Positions 49,001 through 58,546 of a stretch of DNA of 64,000 nt are shown in pieces. Position 1 is the first letter of the stretch; each line of letters begins with the position of its first letter. Both the position numbers and the translations under genes were made by a program. Under the pieces are notes generated by a model, which was given only the letters and a program-made list of their open reading frames with translations, had not been told where the DNA came from and did no database searches. Origin of the DNA: Trichomonas vaginalis G3 (Eukaryota > Parabasalia > Trichomonadida > Trichomonadidae); the NCBI RefSeq assembly GCF_026262505.1, contig NC_067208.1, forward strand, positions 7,945,962-8,009,961, in the 5' to 3' direction.

Positions 49001-49412
49001 GATTGACAACGAAAAAGATTTGAATCTGGTAAAGCGGAACTACTAATTCAAGATACATCCTGTAAAAGTAAAGAACGTATTTATGTACATATATGCCCTG
49101 AGAAATTTTGTTAGATACTTGAAGAAAATATAATATTACCAGTGAATTCATAATTATCGGAAAGATCGCTAATCCAAAAATGTATTTGGTGTTAAATAAC
49201 CATGCATTCAGTAAAAGTGCATTATTAAAAATTCTGAAGAGCGTTGGTGAACGCATTGCTATTGAATTTGCGTTGCTAAAGTCCAATAAAAAGAATGTAT
49301 ATTGGAAAAAAAGGAAAAATTCACGAAATGCTTTGACCCAAGAGGGCATGCTAGTTCTATACCGAATTTCAAAGCCAGCATCAAAATGGGCCTCAAGTTT
49401 TCCATGAATCAT
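46005..49412 (-). CDS. Large multi-pass membrane protein, truncated by a mariner fragment
   Basis: From the ATG at 49412 the protein has ~10 N-terminal membrane spans (FREFFLFFQYTFFLLDF, TKYIFGLAIFPIIMNSLVIL, LLLAFLSVLVNLLITALFD, IMVFAFHTIFY-type segments) to about residue 320, a helical cytoplasmic part (LHREFLVGLTLFWKARENNE, QGEPRKSYLYRRFANILRDS), and more spans near 575, 765, 985 and 1065. This is the N-terminal plan of trichomonad transmembrane adenylyl/guanylyl cyclases, but no cyclase domain follows. The last dozen residues (MSFKPGSIAANA) and the stop come from the mariner fragment; the host end lies stranded at 45584-45898. Confidence 0.7.
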   Translation of the reverse strand: MIHGKLEAHFDAGFEIRYRTSMPSWVKAFREFFLFFQYTFFLLDFSNANSIAMRSPTLFRIFNNALLLNAWLFNTKYIFGLAIFPIIMNSLVILYFLQVSNKISQGIYVHKYVLYFYRMYLELVVPLYQIQIFFVVNQVFDMLITSFSFRLLLAFLSVLVNLLITALFDYTSEVFFRPRIFIINSVFDFTNAYTDHLIFWIRFSIVTFQLLLTNHYHSMLEIVIFMVYPICMFIVMEKRVSKGVHGSFISFFLSDAPVIAAPFVLLSNIHNFKFITPVFALLFSFAFHTIFYILYKIFVNKYALPVMSEGYEPPWWFPISTAMAMRHVAETEMNLENFENYLMLRMNHDPEELIEVVRFLGIFKSQRKRLTLMLSMFKCNSIYYNYQFYVFKRVFTAHECGCPKFYQENLDKLHREFLVGLTLFWKARENNEKIKAFIYATKTAFTHIEMINLVNYLVYVYHYDYLCHQSYSEILLVAQGEPRKSYLYRRFANILRDSPNSVPDFIFKKIEQYYPLSHEMFQNEVSKSEDTFSRGSGSSKTNGYSQLRFHIDESTIYREDDKDNSNIAMMVIKSKRFKALGLITAFVISLIWACLYSDKTMRLQDKRDKSIMNIKNLVSETIDTSTKLSAGLIMQPILIKYKNEIKDPEKCKEILPMIYEDIKEYLGYVNKNYQFFTKSLCYYSEYIAKSDCRTLSNSSKVIVETLNLINKNYQYFDQNISTIFNINFSKVHLKLSLLLLLLSFVGGFISLTLTFFNVNYSLKNIPKEAYQFLASNERLSLMLLKKSLEMCDLFQLIFPRNDKNDIPKPIIKPPSINTQNLKERRTLNVIKASARKHISISPCTPHVSLKDAKVRVSFLGADQMLSPATFALMSPFVSSSTPPTALNASNSSFLCSSNSSNTSASASEVEDDFSDSSIFENSANEATSPPNELTIPADSVNTMELVTKTIENTKSNYKILNVNLLLMFIFPWLMTYLIVLYSGIVINFQQNKNLEFMNNIYKDIKEFHILPEKMYKLYMNESNYIKNTKKMIKQLSKHSRNLPNLVENADVVLSFSLTGWLSWSIFAYVLWIILGCAMYHIEQSLDEGYDSLFHFPTSYIDDIKQEKDSAPQELSADNILEIYMSFKPGSIAANA

Positions 49413-50453
49413 AAAAAAACACCTAAAAAATTGAAAGGTGTACTTTACTTATTGAAAAATCGAAGATTTTATTTATAATAAAACACTAAGTGATATACAT
49501 TTAAACGCAATTTTTATTTTAATGTAGCGTAAAAATTTGATTAGGTTCACAAATGTTGAAAAGTGCCATTATCTTGGACATAAATTTGGACATTCGGAAT
49601 ATAAATTTACTAATATTATAATCAATAAAGATATGTTTTCTCACAAATATTTGACATTGAAAATCGATTGAAAATGAAACTCTTTAAAAATAGCTACATA
49701 GATGAAGTAACTAAAAATTTCAAGGATATGAATAACTAACATGTCATTGAAAAATCTATCGTATTTCTTCATTCTATACCGTTCCTAATGCTCTTATACC
49801 ATATCTCATGATAATAAGAATTTAGATTTTTTGTATTCAAATTGAATAAAAGTTTTCAATTCAATTTTTTGTTCGACCATTTAGTTAACAGGTTAACCTT
49901 TTTGGAGTTGGCATATCAGATTTATTTTTAGAATCGATAGTGTCATTTAAAAATGATTTCAATTCAGATATGCAAACCTGTTAATCAAATTCTCACAGAA
50001 ACCAAATTGAATTGAAGAATAACTTTAGACTTATCATATCAGTGCAAAATATGAGAACAATGGCCCCAAAATTATACAGAAAAATCCTCGAATAATTTAA
50101 TTTGGGACAAATCTTAATGAAATGTTCATTGAAGATAAAGATTCATGATACAATTTCAACGCATTTTCCTAACTACGAACCAAATCATCAGAAAAGAAAA
50201 TAATTCAAAAAACAGACAAATCCAAATCAAACAGGAAATTATTTAGTGACTATAATTATATTTCATCTTTTTACTATGGATGTGCTTAGTTTAGCAAAGA
50301 AACTCATTCATTCTTAAATATCTTCAATCAAATATCACCTTAAGTTGAGAAAAAGTACAGCCATAACTAAGGATGTCGTTTGAGACTGAATCTAAAATAA
50401 TCATATGAATGTTGTCTAATATAAGAATAAAAATCCTTAAAAAAAATTAATCT
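49413..50453. other. 1-kb intergenic stretch with a weak inverted repeat
   Basis: GTTAACAGGTT...GGCATATCAGA (49884-49920) and TCAGATATGCAAACCTGTTAAT (49964-49985) are an imperfect inverted pair about 100 bp across, perhaps a decayed foldback. Nothing else is recognised. Confidence 0.4.
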
Positions 50454-51443
50454 TTATCGCTTTCGTCTGAATGAAAATGGCAAACGTGGAATGCAATTTG
50501 AGGTGTAAGTTGGATATTTTTTATATGTAATTGGATATTTTGCATCGCATAGGTATGATGAATAATGTGAAAGATTAAGTGCTAATTTTATATTTTGCAG
50601 ATTATCAAATGTTATTTCCCCATTTTTAGCTGCATTATCCTTGTCAATGTATGAATTGCTTACTATAAATGTATTTTCTCCATCAGCAAGTTCGAATTCG
50701 TATCCAGGTCCTATGTTTCCAAAAATTGAGCATTGTTTAATTTCAATATTAGATAACATTGAACTAATTGTTGCTTGTGCATCTTCATTTTCTAAACGGC
50801 GGTTTTGCAAAATATTGCAATAACGAAGGTAATTATTACTTAAGAAAAGGTATATTATGGAAATATATGTGCTTATATTACAAAATGATGAGAAAATTAC
50901 GTTTGACTTCTCTGTTGGATTGCAAATAATGATTCCTGAGCCTTCGTACCCTTCACAGAAACTTGTATTGGTCGATTTAACTTCAATATTTCCTGAATCA
51001 AGAGAATTTGTATAAGAATTTTCTAAATTTCCACATTCATAAAAAGAACTTTCATGAATATAGTTTTTATTAGTTGATTGATCAACTAATTCAATATATG
51101 AATGATGACCATTTCTATTTTTAGTGTTTGTTTTTGATTTGTAGCAACATGATCGATATTGGACAATGGAACTATCACAGTTAAAGTAGATAGCTTCACC
51201 ATTTGTATCACTATTGCAGTTAAAGAAGAAGGAATCAGAATAAAGAAAATTAATTCCACCTTTTTCGAAATAAATAGCACTGGCATCTGAAATCTGGCTA
51301 AATTCACTTTTAAATATAAAGCATTCATTTTTTGTAAGTTTTGGTTGAAGAAATTTTCCGCTCTTTGGATTTGGTTCTGGATAATCCTTATAGAAGAGTT
51401 TCCAAATATCAGCTGAGTATGAGTCAAGATGAAAATTGTTCAA
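50454..51443 (-). pseudogene. Cys/Asn-rich beta-helix family, copy 5; no ATG start in the long frame
   Basis: The frame is open for 330 codons but begins only at TTG with a TAA not far upstream; an ATG at about 51490 reads a different frame. All family motifs are present: SADIWKLFYKDYP, NECFIFKSEF, DSSIVQYRSCCYKSKT, SGNIEVKSTNTSFCEG, CSIFGNIGPGYEFELADGEN, LSHYSSYLCDAKYPITYK. It ends PRLPFSFRRKR. The N-terminal loss is like that of copies 1-3, so either all share a damaged start or the family begins translation in an unseen way (short intron or other). Confidence 0.6.
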
Positions 51444-52094
51444 AAATTCAAATAGTGGATCTAAAATTGGTTACAACTTAGTTGCATAATATATGTATTC
51501 AAAAATTGAACGGTTTGTCAAAAGAAAATGACACTTGTGCTTTAATATTATATATAAATGACGATGAATTTCGTGAATCTACGGAAGAAATCAAAACACT
51601 TCAGACAGAAAAGAAGATCATTTCAAAATCGAATACAAAATGCTGCCAAAGAAACTTAAATTAACGAAAATCTATGGACTTTTGAGAAATCCAGTAATTT
51701 TAGAAGTTTTTTTTTCCAAATTCCTTGATGACATTTCTGCGAAAGGAAACAGTAAAATGATGTCATTAGCTCGCGAAGAATGACTTTTGAAAAAGACATT
51801 AAATAATACTAGAAATATACTTCATATTTCAAATGAAAAAGTAAATCTTGGACTTGTCACATCTTAATTCGAATTGAACTGCGTCAAAAGAGCAAGGAAC
51901 AAACATTCACAACTCCATTAATTTGTGCAGATTATGATCATCTTAAATATTTTTTTTTATTATTATTATTGGAGTTAATAAAGAAGTAAGAAAGATTGAT
52001 GGTAGTGTGATAGATTATAATTGTATAATTATTGGTGCCTAGTAATATAATTGTATAATTATATTAATAAAGCATAAATCAACTAACAGAACCC
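51444..52094. other. Intergenic DNA with AT-rich simple repeats
   Basis: ATAATTGTATAATTAT-like strings lie near 52017 and 52049, and a TTATTATTATT run near 51958. No gene recognised. Confidence 0.4.
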
Positions 52095-52600
52095 TTAATT
52101 GGTGATAAAGCGCTTTTTCGTTTTCTTCTGAACGAAAATGGCAGACGTGGAACGCAATTTGAGATACAAGCTGAATATTTTATATATGTATTGGATATTT
52201 TGCAGCGCAGATATATGACGAATAATGTGAAAGATTATATGCCGATAATGTATATACATAGATAATGTATATTCCCCACTTGCATTTGAGTTATCTATGT
52301 CAATGAATGAATCGCTTACAATAAATGAATATTCTTCACCATCTAGTTCGAATTCGTATTCAGGTCCTGTGTTTCCAAAAATTGAGCATTTATAAATATA
52401 AATATTGGATAACATTGAACAAAATGTGACTGGTGAATATGTTAGTTGGCAACGATAATTTTTCAAAATATTGCAATAATGAAAATAATTCTTACTTAAG
52501 ATAAGGTATATTATTGAAATATATGTGGTTATATTACAAAATGAAGAGAAAATTACGTTTGACTTCTCGTTGGATTAGAAATAATGAGGAAAATGACTTT
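52095..52600 (-). pseudogene. Cys/Asn-rich beta-helix family, copy 6; 5'-truncated and frameshifted
   Basis: From about 52600 leftward the DNA matches the second half of copy 5 (ACGTTTGACTTCTC..., then CSIFGNTGPEYEFELDGEEY and SFIVSDSFIDIDNS). The frame is lost within the LSHYSSYLC region. The family ending (PRLPFSFRRKR) is still readable in another frame near 52130. The first half of the gene is absent. Confidence 0.65.
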
Positions 52601-52815
52601 CGTCTTCTTTGTTGCTGTTCATGGAATCAAAAAAATTCCGAGGAGAACAAATAAATCTTCAATCAGATCAAATGATTTATCATCTTTCAATTACTTCATA
52701 TTTTTAATTCATTTGAATTCCAAAAGAAAATCCTCAAATATAAATCATCAACACTTGAGGATAATATGAAATAGAAAAAGTATAATTGAAAACATATATT
52801 TATTTATTAATACAA
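52601..52815. other. Intergenic DNA, nothing recognised
   Basis: A/T-rich spacer between family copy 6 and the giant membrane protein gene. No supported feature. Confidence 0.35.
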
Positions 52816-55800
52816 TTAAACATAGCTAGCAGCAAGTCCTTCAGGAGTTTTAGCAGATGTTTCTAATTCTATTGAAGCACTCAACACAAGTGGCCTCATG
52901 CTACTTAATCCAGCAATAACCCATTGTTTCCTCAGCCACCAAGACAAGTAAATGAATCCAACCAAATCAAGGAACATACCTATTCCAAGAACTAAAGCAA
53001 TTGGTTTAAAATTCGATGGTATTACTGGAACAGGCGTTTTTGGTGGAGTTCTATGTGGTGTTTGGACGTAAGTTGGCTGCAGAGTGAACAATGGAGTTCT
53101 TGGTGGAATAAATCTATAAATAACTGTTGTCGAAGGAATAGGAATTTCCACAGTTTTTGGTGGCTCAAGCATCGACGAAATCAACACCAAAACACCAAAA
53201 ATATGTCTAATTCTTGGTTTATCTTTCTTTGACTGAATACGATAAATAGAAGAATCCAAGAAAATTTGGGAATCTCCAACTGTCAACAAATCATAACTAT
53301 ATTCATATTCTTCTTCATTTCTCATTACAAAATAAGGAGAACTAAATGATCTGAATGATAATTGTCCTAAATTACTTAATTCCAAATCCAAACTTGCTGA
53401 TCTATCTTTAACAAAAATCTTAGTTTTGTAGAAAACAATTTCTTGAGGACAAAAATCAATCAAACAACTTGAACTTGAAATTAAATATGGTTGAATATTC
53501 GAGATATCAGTGACAGGACCACTCAACTTTCCATTAACAAGAAAAGACGAACTTCCTTTCTTAACCTGTATGTTATTAACAGCTAAATCTGAACAAGACA
53601 AAGTTTTTCCATTAATCAAAACATCACAGTTTTTGAGAGTGATTTTATTTCCTCCTGGTTCATCACCATCCATGATTTCATAGTTTCCTCTTTCTGAAGT
53701 TGATCCGTGCAATGAAACGTAGTATCTGAAGAATCTTCTATCAATTTTAACTAAAGGAGCTGTTGACCAGAATTTTACGACGTTGTTTTCATCGCAAGTA
53801 AGTTTTTCGAAGGAAGGATCCATTTTTGTTACATCAATTTGTGCAGAATAAACTGGACATCCATCAGAAGTATTTTTATTGTTCATTAAACAATAGAAAC
53901 CTAATCTCTTCCTGTGAACAACAATATTACTAAGATCCCATGATAATTTTGGATAATCATAATATTCAGAATAATAAGTAACAGAATTTGACGGCGGTTT
54001 TGTAATGGATCCTAATTTTTCTGATATAATTTCATAGATATTCCATCTATCAGTGAATCTAACATAAGTATGCATTGCACTTTGATCCAAAATAACTGTT
54101 GGTAAATAAGGAACAGTTTGTTTTTGTGTTCCATTATAATCCAAAGAAATATGAGTTGCAATCGCTCTGATTGTTACACTTGAAAAATATTGGTAATCAA
54201 ATCTGAAATATTCAGAAGCATTAGTAGAAATAGTGAAGAATCCATAACTTAATTTCACGCCATTTAAAGGATTAATCAATCTTAAATTCATCACAGAATT
54301 TTCTTTCAATTTGAAACCAGAGAAATAATGAAGACAATCTGATGTAAAATCGAATTCATTTGCTTGCAAATCGGTACATTGATTCATAATGATTCTATCA
54401 TCTTTCATTATCAATTTATCTACTTTGGAATTGTCAAAACCAATCCATAAATTGCAATAACCTTCAATTTCAAGAGTTTTCGGATTTGTAAAGTTCAAAT
54501 TAATATATTCTGCTTCATGACCTATATTACATGCAATTAAATGAAGATTCTTTCCTTCTATACATTGATATAATGTCAATGGATTTCCCCAGAATGCAAA
54601 ACTTACTAAAACTAAAACATTTTCTTCAGAAAATTCTAAAGAAGGAAATGTTCTTTGTTTGGAGTAAGTGAATGTTTCCGGACATTTATTTTCGTTTCCA
54701 TCAAACAAAGCAATCTTTTTAACATCTTTTCCTTTATATATTATTTGAGGAATATTGAATATATCAGGTAATTTTTCCATATTCGAACAAACAAAAACTT
54801 TCAAACCAGTTGGTGAAATGATGTCAAATTTGTAAGGTGAAGTGAACGTTTTATCGTTCCAAAAATCACCAAATATTATATAAAATGTTTGATTGATTTC
54901 GAACTTGAAATTCGGGAAGTATTTGATGTATGTGTCAGAATTTGTCAAATTTACATCTATCGTCAATGGTAAAACGAGTTTATTTGGTCTTGTAGCTCTC
55001 ATATAAAAGTTCTTTCCATGGGAACGATTAATTACATAATCACCGATTGTAAAATAATCATTATAAATAGTTACTTTTGGTAATGAATCTTTTTCATCTG
55101 CATCTCCAATGAAATCATAATAAATATGAGAACTATAATGACATAATCTAACAACATCATTCAAAGCAATTTTTTCAATATAATAGTTTCCTGTGTAATT
55201 TCCTTCTCCGTATAATCTCGATTGGAATCCCAAAAATAGATATTCAACAACAGCATTTTTCATCAATTGAATTGATACTTTAACAGATGAAATTCTTTTG
55301 ACAACAGGGAATTTCAAATAAACAACAGGAACATCCTCCCATGTTGCTTCAAATTTGATACCGAACTCAGCAAATGATTCTCCTAATATACATGGATGTT
55401 CTTCCGTTCCTCCATCAATGTATAATTCAATTGAATCAAAATATTTTTCACCCAATTTGTCAAATTCAATAACTTCACCTTCATGATAGTTATACATCAT
55501 TTTGAAACTTGGACAATGACTGAAATCATTCTTATACAAGCAATAAGTAGCATTTTTGTGGAAAGTAGTATTATAAGGCGTCAAAAAGTCAAAAATTGTG
55601 TCTGGAATGAAACCACTGTATGTTTGGAAACAATAGAAAGAATCATTGAATTGAGATGTGAATTTTCCTTTTTCTTTTGATGGTTTGTATTTCTCTTGGC
55701 CGGTTATAGAAGGGAATTTAATATAATTAATATTCCTTCCACCATAAATTTCGAACATGTTTTCTATCATTGATTTATGTGGATATTCGAATATCATTTC

Positions 55801-57429
55801 GAATGGATAATCAGGTTTATCAAAGAAAGGTCCAATATGGAAATGAATATGTGGAAAATCTTTCCACATAATATAAACATTTGGAAAACTTTTCTCTGTC
55901 TGCAAATAAATATAATCTAAATGTGCGACTAATTTCTCTTCAATGCCAAAAAAATACATTGTCAAAAACGCTGTATGACTAATGTTCATAAATTGATAGA
56001 AATTTGGATAATTCTGAGTTTCACAATTCACTTTTTCTGTGACATACAATTTACAGCCGTTTTTCATCTCAAAATTCACTTCACCTTTGACTTCCAAATC
56101 TCTAATAACAATATTTTTGTCAGACGAAATAAAAGTAACATTCAAATTCATGAAATGCAAATCTATTGGTTTTTTGTCATCTTCATAAAAAATTGACAAA
56201 TTTTTGATGATACTATTACAAGAGAAATGAATATCCATGTTATTCATTGTTTTTGTAGAGATATTTACAAAACTAGTTGCAATTGTAACTGATATATCAT
56301 CATCCAAAACTTCGGGTGTTGTCCAGAATTCTTCAGTATACATAACACCATCAAATATCATTTGTCTTTCTTCTAAAATACATGAATGACTTTCTCTAGC
56401 TCTATCTTTAAGAATACAATATTTTCCTGAACATGATCCTTTGTAATTCACATTCAATAAACTAAAAATTCCATCTGGAACTGAGTAATCTTCAATCGTT
56501 TTATAATATGCTTTGTTTTCTGATTGTAATGTTATTGATAATCCCTTTGGAGAAATGTTTTTCCAGTTCAATGGCATCAAAAATGAAAAATCTGATTTAC
56601 AATGACCCGTGAAAACAAAGTTACGATTAAAACTCGAAGTCTTATCGGCCGTGTAATTGAAATCAATCTGGAATTTGTCAGGAATGTTCATAATGTCTAT
56701 TTTCAAAATAGTAAACAAATTGAAAGGAATTGTCAAATTGTCACTTTTGTAAAATTCAAAATTAATTTTATCTTCGTAAAATTCGACATTTAGAGGCAAA
56801 TGATCTTCATCTAATAAAGATAAACTTAAATCCAAATTAGGATTTGTTTGTATTAAACTCATTGCTGTTTCATAAACAAAGTTATTTGTTACTAATTGAT
56901 TTACGGAAATCTTTTTTCCATTTGTATCTATTTTTCCATATAATGCCAAGAAATCGAACTTAACAACATCACTATCAACAAATATTGTTATATTTGTTGT
57001 GTCAGGAATTGTCAATTTTTGGATGTCACTTTTTGAAATTTGACAATTTGACATTGAAATTCTTAAAATTTTACAATTCAAATTTTTGATATTTAAGTTA
57101 TATATTTTGTTTGTTAATGCTCTTATTGTTAAAGTTAAGTCTTGGAACGATAAAGTATCAAGTGTCAAAACCGTTTTGTGAAAACCGAGAACGATTAATT
57201 CCAAATTATTTTTATAAGGGTAAATACTTTTTTCCAATTTTCCATCTTTGTAATAAACTGTATCCGGATATTCTAAGTGGCCAATACCATCTTCTACGAT
57301 ATGGTAAACACCATGATATATTTTTGTTGAGCATTGTATTTGTTTCGTGTCGATTATAAAAATTGAATTTAATAAATCAGCGGATTCGAAGCTTATTTCT
57401 GTAAATCTGTTTTCTTTTGTAATGGTCAT
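52816..57429 (-). CDS. Giant surface membrane protein, main part, 1,537 codons
   Basis: The frame encodes a long extracellular region of beta-rich, Asn/Asp/Tyr-rich sequence with spaced Cys (GSCSGKYCILKDRARESHSC, EEHPCILGESFAEFG, NENKCPETFTYSKQ) that looks like several diverged repeats of one ~400-residue unit. Near the end is a Pro/Thr-rich stalk (TPHRTPPKTPVPVIP), one membrane span (IALVLGIGMFLDLVGFIYLSWW) and a ~40-residue cytoplasmic tail. It lacks its own signal peptide; that is in the overlapping upstream frame at 57426-58094. The ATG at 57429 overlaps that frame's TGA (ATGA). A trichomonad surface antigen is likely; no named family recognised. Confidence 0.6.
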   Translation of the reverse strand: MTITKENRFTEISFESADLLNSIFIIDTKQIQCSTKIYHGVYHIVEDGIGHLEYPDTVYYKDGKLEKSIYPYKNNLELIVLGFHKTVLTLDTLSFQDLTLTIRALTNKIYNLNIKNLNCKILRISMSNCQISKSDIQKLTIPDTTNITIFVDSDVVKFDFLALYGKIDTNGKKISVNQLVTNNFVYETAMSLIQTNPNLDLSLSLLDEDHLPLNVEFYEDKINFEFYKSDNLTIPFNLFTILKIDIMNIPDKFQIDFNYTADKTSSFNRNFVFTGHCKSDFSFLMPLNWKNISPKGLSITLQSENKAYYKTIEDYSVPDGIFSLLNVNYKGSCSGKYCILKDRARESHSCILEERQMIFDGVMYTEEFWTTPEVLDDDISVTIATSFVNISTKTMNNMDIHFSCNSIIKNLSIFYEDDKKPIDLHFMNLNVTFISSDKNIVIRDLEVKGEVNFEMKNGCKLYVTEKVNCETQNYPNFYQFMNISHTAFLTMYFFGIEEKLVAHLDYIYLQTEKSFPNVYIMWKDFPHIHFHIGPFFDKPDYPFEMIFEYPHKSMIENMFEIYGGRNINYIKFPSITGQEKYKPSKEKGKFTSQFNDSFYCFQTYSGFIPDTIFDFLTPYNTTFHKNATYCLYKNDFSHCPSFKMMYNYHEGEVIEFDKLGEKYFDSIELYIDGGTEEHPCILGESFAEFGIKFEATWEDVPVVYLKFPVVKRISSVKVSIQLMKNAVVEYLFLGFQSRLYGEGNYTGNYYIEKIALNDVVRLCHYSSHIYYDFIGDADEKDSLPKVTIYNDYFTIGDYVINRSHGKNFYMRATRPNKLVLPLTIDVNLTNSDTYIKYFPNFKFEINQTFYIIFGDFWNDKTFTSPYKFDIISPTGLKVFVCSNMEKLPDIFNIPQIIYKGKDVKKIALFDGNENKCPETFTYSKQRTFPSLEFSEENVLVLVSFAFWGNPLTLYQCIEGKNLHLIACNIGHEAEYINLNFTNPKTLEIEGYCNLWIGFDNSKVDKLIMKDDRIIMNQCTDLQANEFDFTSDCLHYFSGFKLKENSVMNLRLINPLNGVKLSYGFFTISTNASEYFRFDYQYFSSVTIRAIATHISLDYNGTQKQTVPYLPTVILDQSAMHTYVRFTDRWNIYEIISEKLGSITKPPSNSVTYYSEYYDYPKLSWDLSNIVVHRKRLGFYCLMNNKNTSDGCPVYSAQIDVTKMDPSFEKLTCDENNVVKFWSTAPLVKIDRRFFRYYVSLHGSTSERGNYEIMDGDEPGGNKITLKNCDVLINGKTLSCSDLAVNNIQVKKGSSSFLVNGKLSGPVTDISNIQPYLISSSSCLIDFCPQEIVFYKTKIFVKDRSASLDLELSNLGQLSFRSFSSPYFVMRNEEEYEYSYDLLTVGDSQIFLDSSIYRIQSKKDKPRIRHIFGVLVLISSMLEPPKTVEIPIPSTTVIYRFIPPRTPLFTLQPTYVQTPHRTPPKTPVPVIPSNFKPIALVLGIGMFLDLVGFIYLSWWLRKQWVIAGLSSMRPLVLSASIELETSAKTPEGLAASYV

Positions 57430-58094
57430 TTGTTGTTTGTGTCTTCTAACCGTATTTTATTGTCTACCCATATAATTGGGATATATGCGTAACTTATCTC
57501 GGGATTTGTAAAGCAAATGTCAGGTATATTGGATAAAACATCGGAATAAGGTAGTAATTCGGTCATTTGGGATTCAATAAACAGTTTGATTTTTCCATAA
57601 TTTGAATAAGTGAAATTAATTGTTTGGAATGATGGTCTAACAATTTCAATGCGATCTTTATAGAAGTTTAATGTTGTATGATTCGATGAAAGTTCAACAC
57701 CGAGGTTTAATTTGTAATTTATTAAGGAATTTTGAAAGATTTTGTAAAAATCGTATTGGACTTCAAGATCTTGTGTGACTATTAAATTAACTTTATCGGA
57801 GGAAAATGTGATTTCGTTTCTGCAAACTAAGAATTTAAATTCATAAGTTGGATTGTCGCCAATAAATTCTAAATTTATATTGTTATCGACAACTATTCCT
57901 TGCATATGTAAATTATTTGCATGTATTTCGACTGTGACATAGCTACCAGAAAAAATTACATATTTATTCTGTATTTCGGATTCTTTTACGATGTAATTTT
58001 CATTGGAATCCCATGTATCTGGAATTTCAATAATGGTAGCCTCGCTTCGAGGTGGAATTGTTGAAAGAGCAAGGAAAATAAAAAACGAAATCAT
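57426..58094 (-). CDS. Signal-peptide-bearing N-terminal part of the giant surface protein
   Basis: The first ATG is at 58094 and gives a clean signal peptide (MISFFIFLALSTIPPRSEA). The mature part (IEIPDTWDSNENYIVKESEI, GIVVDNNINLEFIGDN) has the same beta-rich style as the downstream frame. It stops at a TGA that overlaps the next ATG by one base register. A secreted 222-residue protein followed at once by a signal-less 1,537-residue membrane protein makes little sense in a eukaryote, so the two are most likely one gene split by a single-base frameshift (or sequencing error). Confidence 0.6.
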   Translation of the reverse strand: MISFFIFLALSTIPPRSEATIIEIPDTWDSNENYIVKESEIQNKYVIFSGSYVTVEIHANNLHMQGIVVDNNINLEFIGDNPTYEFKFLVCRNEITFSSDKVNLIVTQDLEVQYDFYKIFQNSLINYKLNLGVELSSNHTTLNFYKDRIEIVRPSFQTINFTYSNYGKIKLFIESQMTELLPYSDVLSNIPDICFTNPEISYAYIPIIWVDNKIRLEDTNNK

Positions 58095-58121
58095 CCGAAT
58101 AAAAATTTCTGAGGAAAGCAA

Positions 58122-58546
58122 TCACCCCAAATGAGAAATCATATATTATGATGGAGAATGGAAGATATATCACGTGTGTGATCTGTTGTAGTTTGACTCA
58201 TGCTTTTCACAGATTCTGTACAAATATTTCAATGACATATTTCTTAATTTTTTTATTTGATGAACTAGTATAAGTATAGCAAACCAGTCGTGTTATATGT
58301 TGAATCCCAAAGTCATTGACTTCTAATACCAAAAGATTATTTGAATGATAAATTTCATTGTAGCACAGCAAATTTGAATATTAGAAATCAGTTATGTTTT
58401 AGTTTTTTAATTAAAATAAACCATTAAAATATCTTAATATGAATAATTAATGAATCTTTGATTGATTTATGCAATTCAAGGACTTCAATTGATACATGTA
58501 GATTTAAAACAAGTACATATTGTATTTTGAGTCAAATGAAATCACA
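58122..58546. other. Divergent intergenic region
   Basis: Lies between the starts of the giant surface protein and the RING protein. No repeat recognised. TCACA directly before the ATG at 58547 is initiator-like. Confidence 0.4.
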
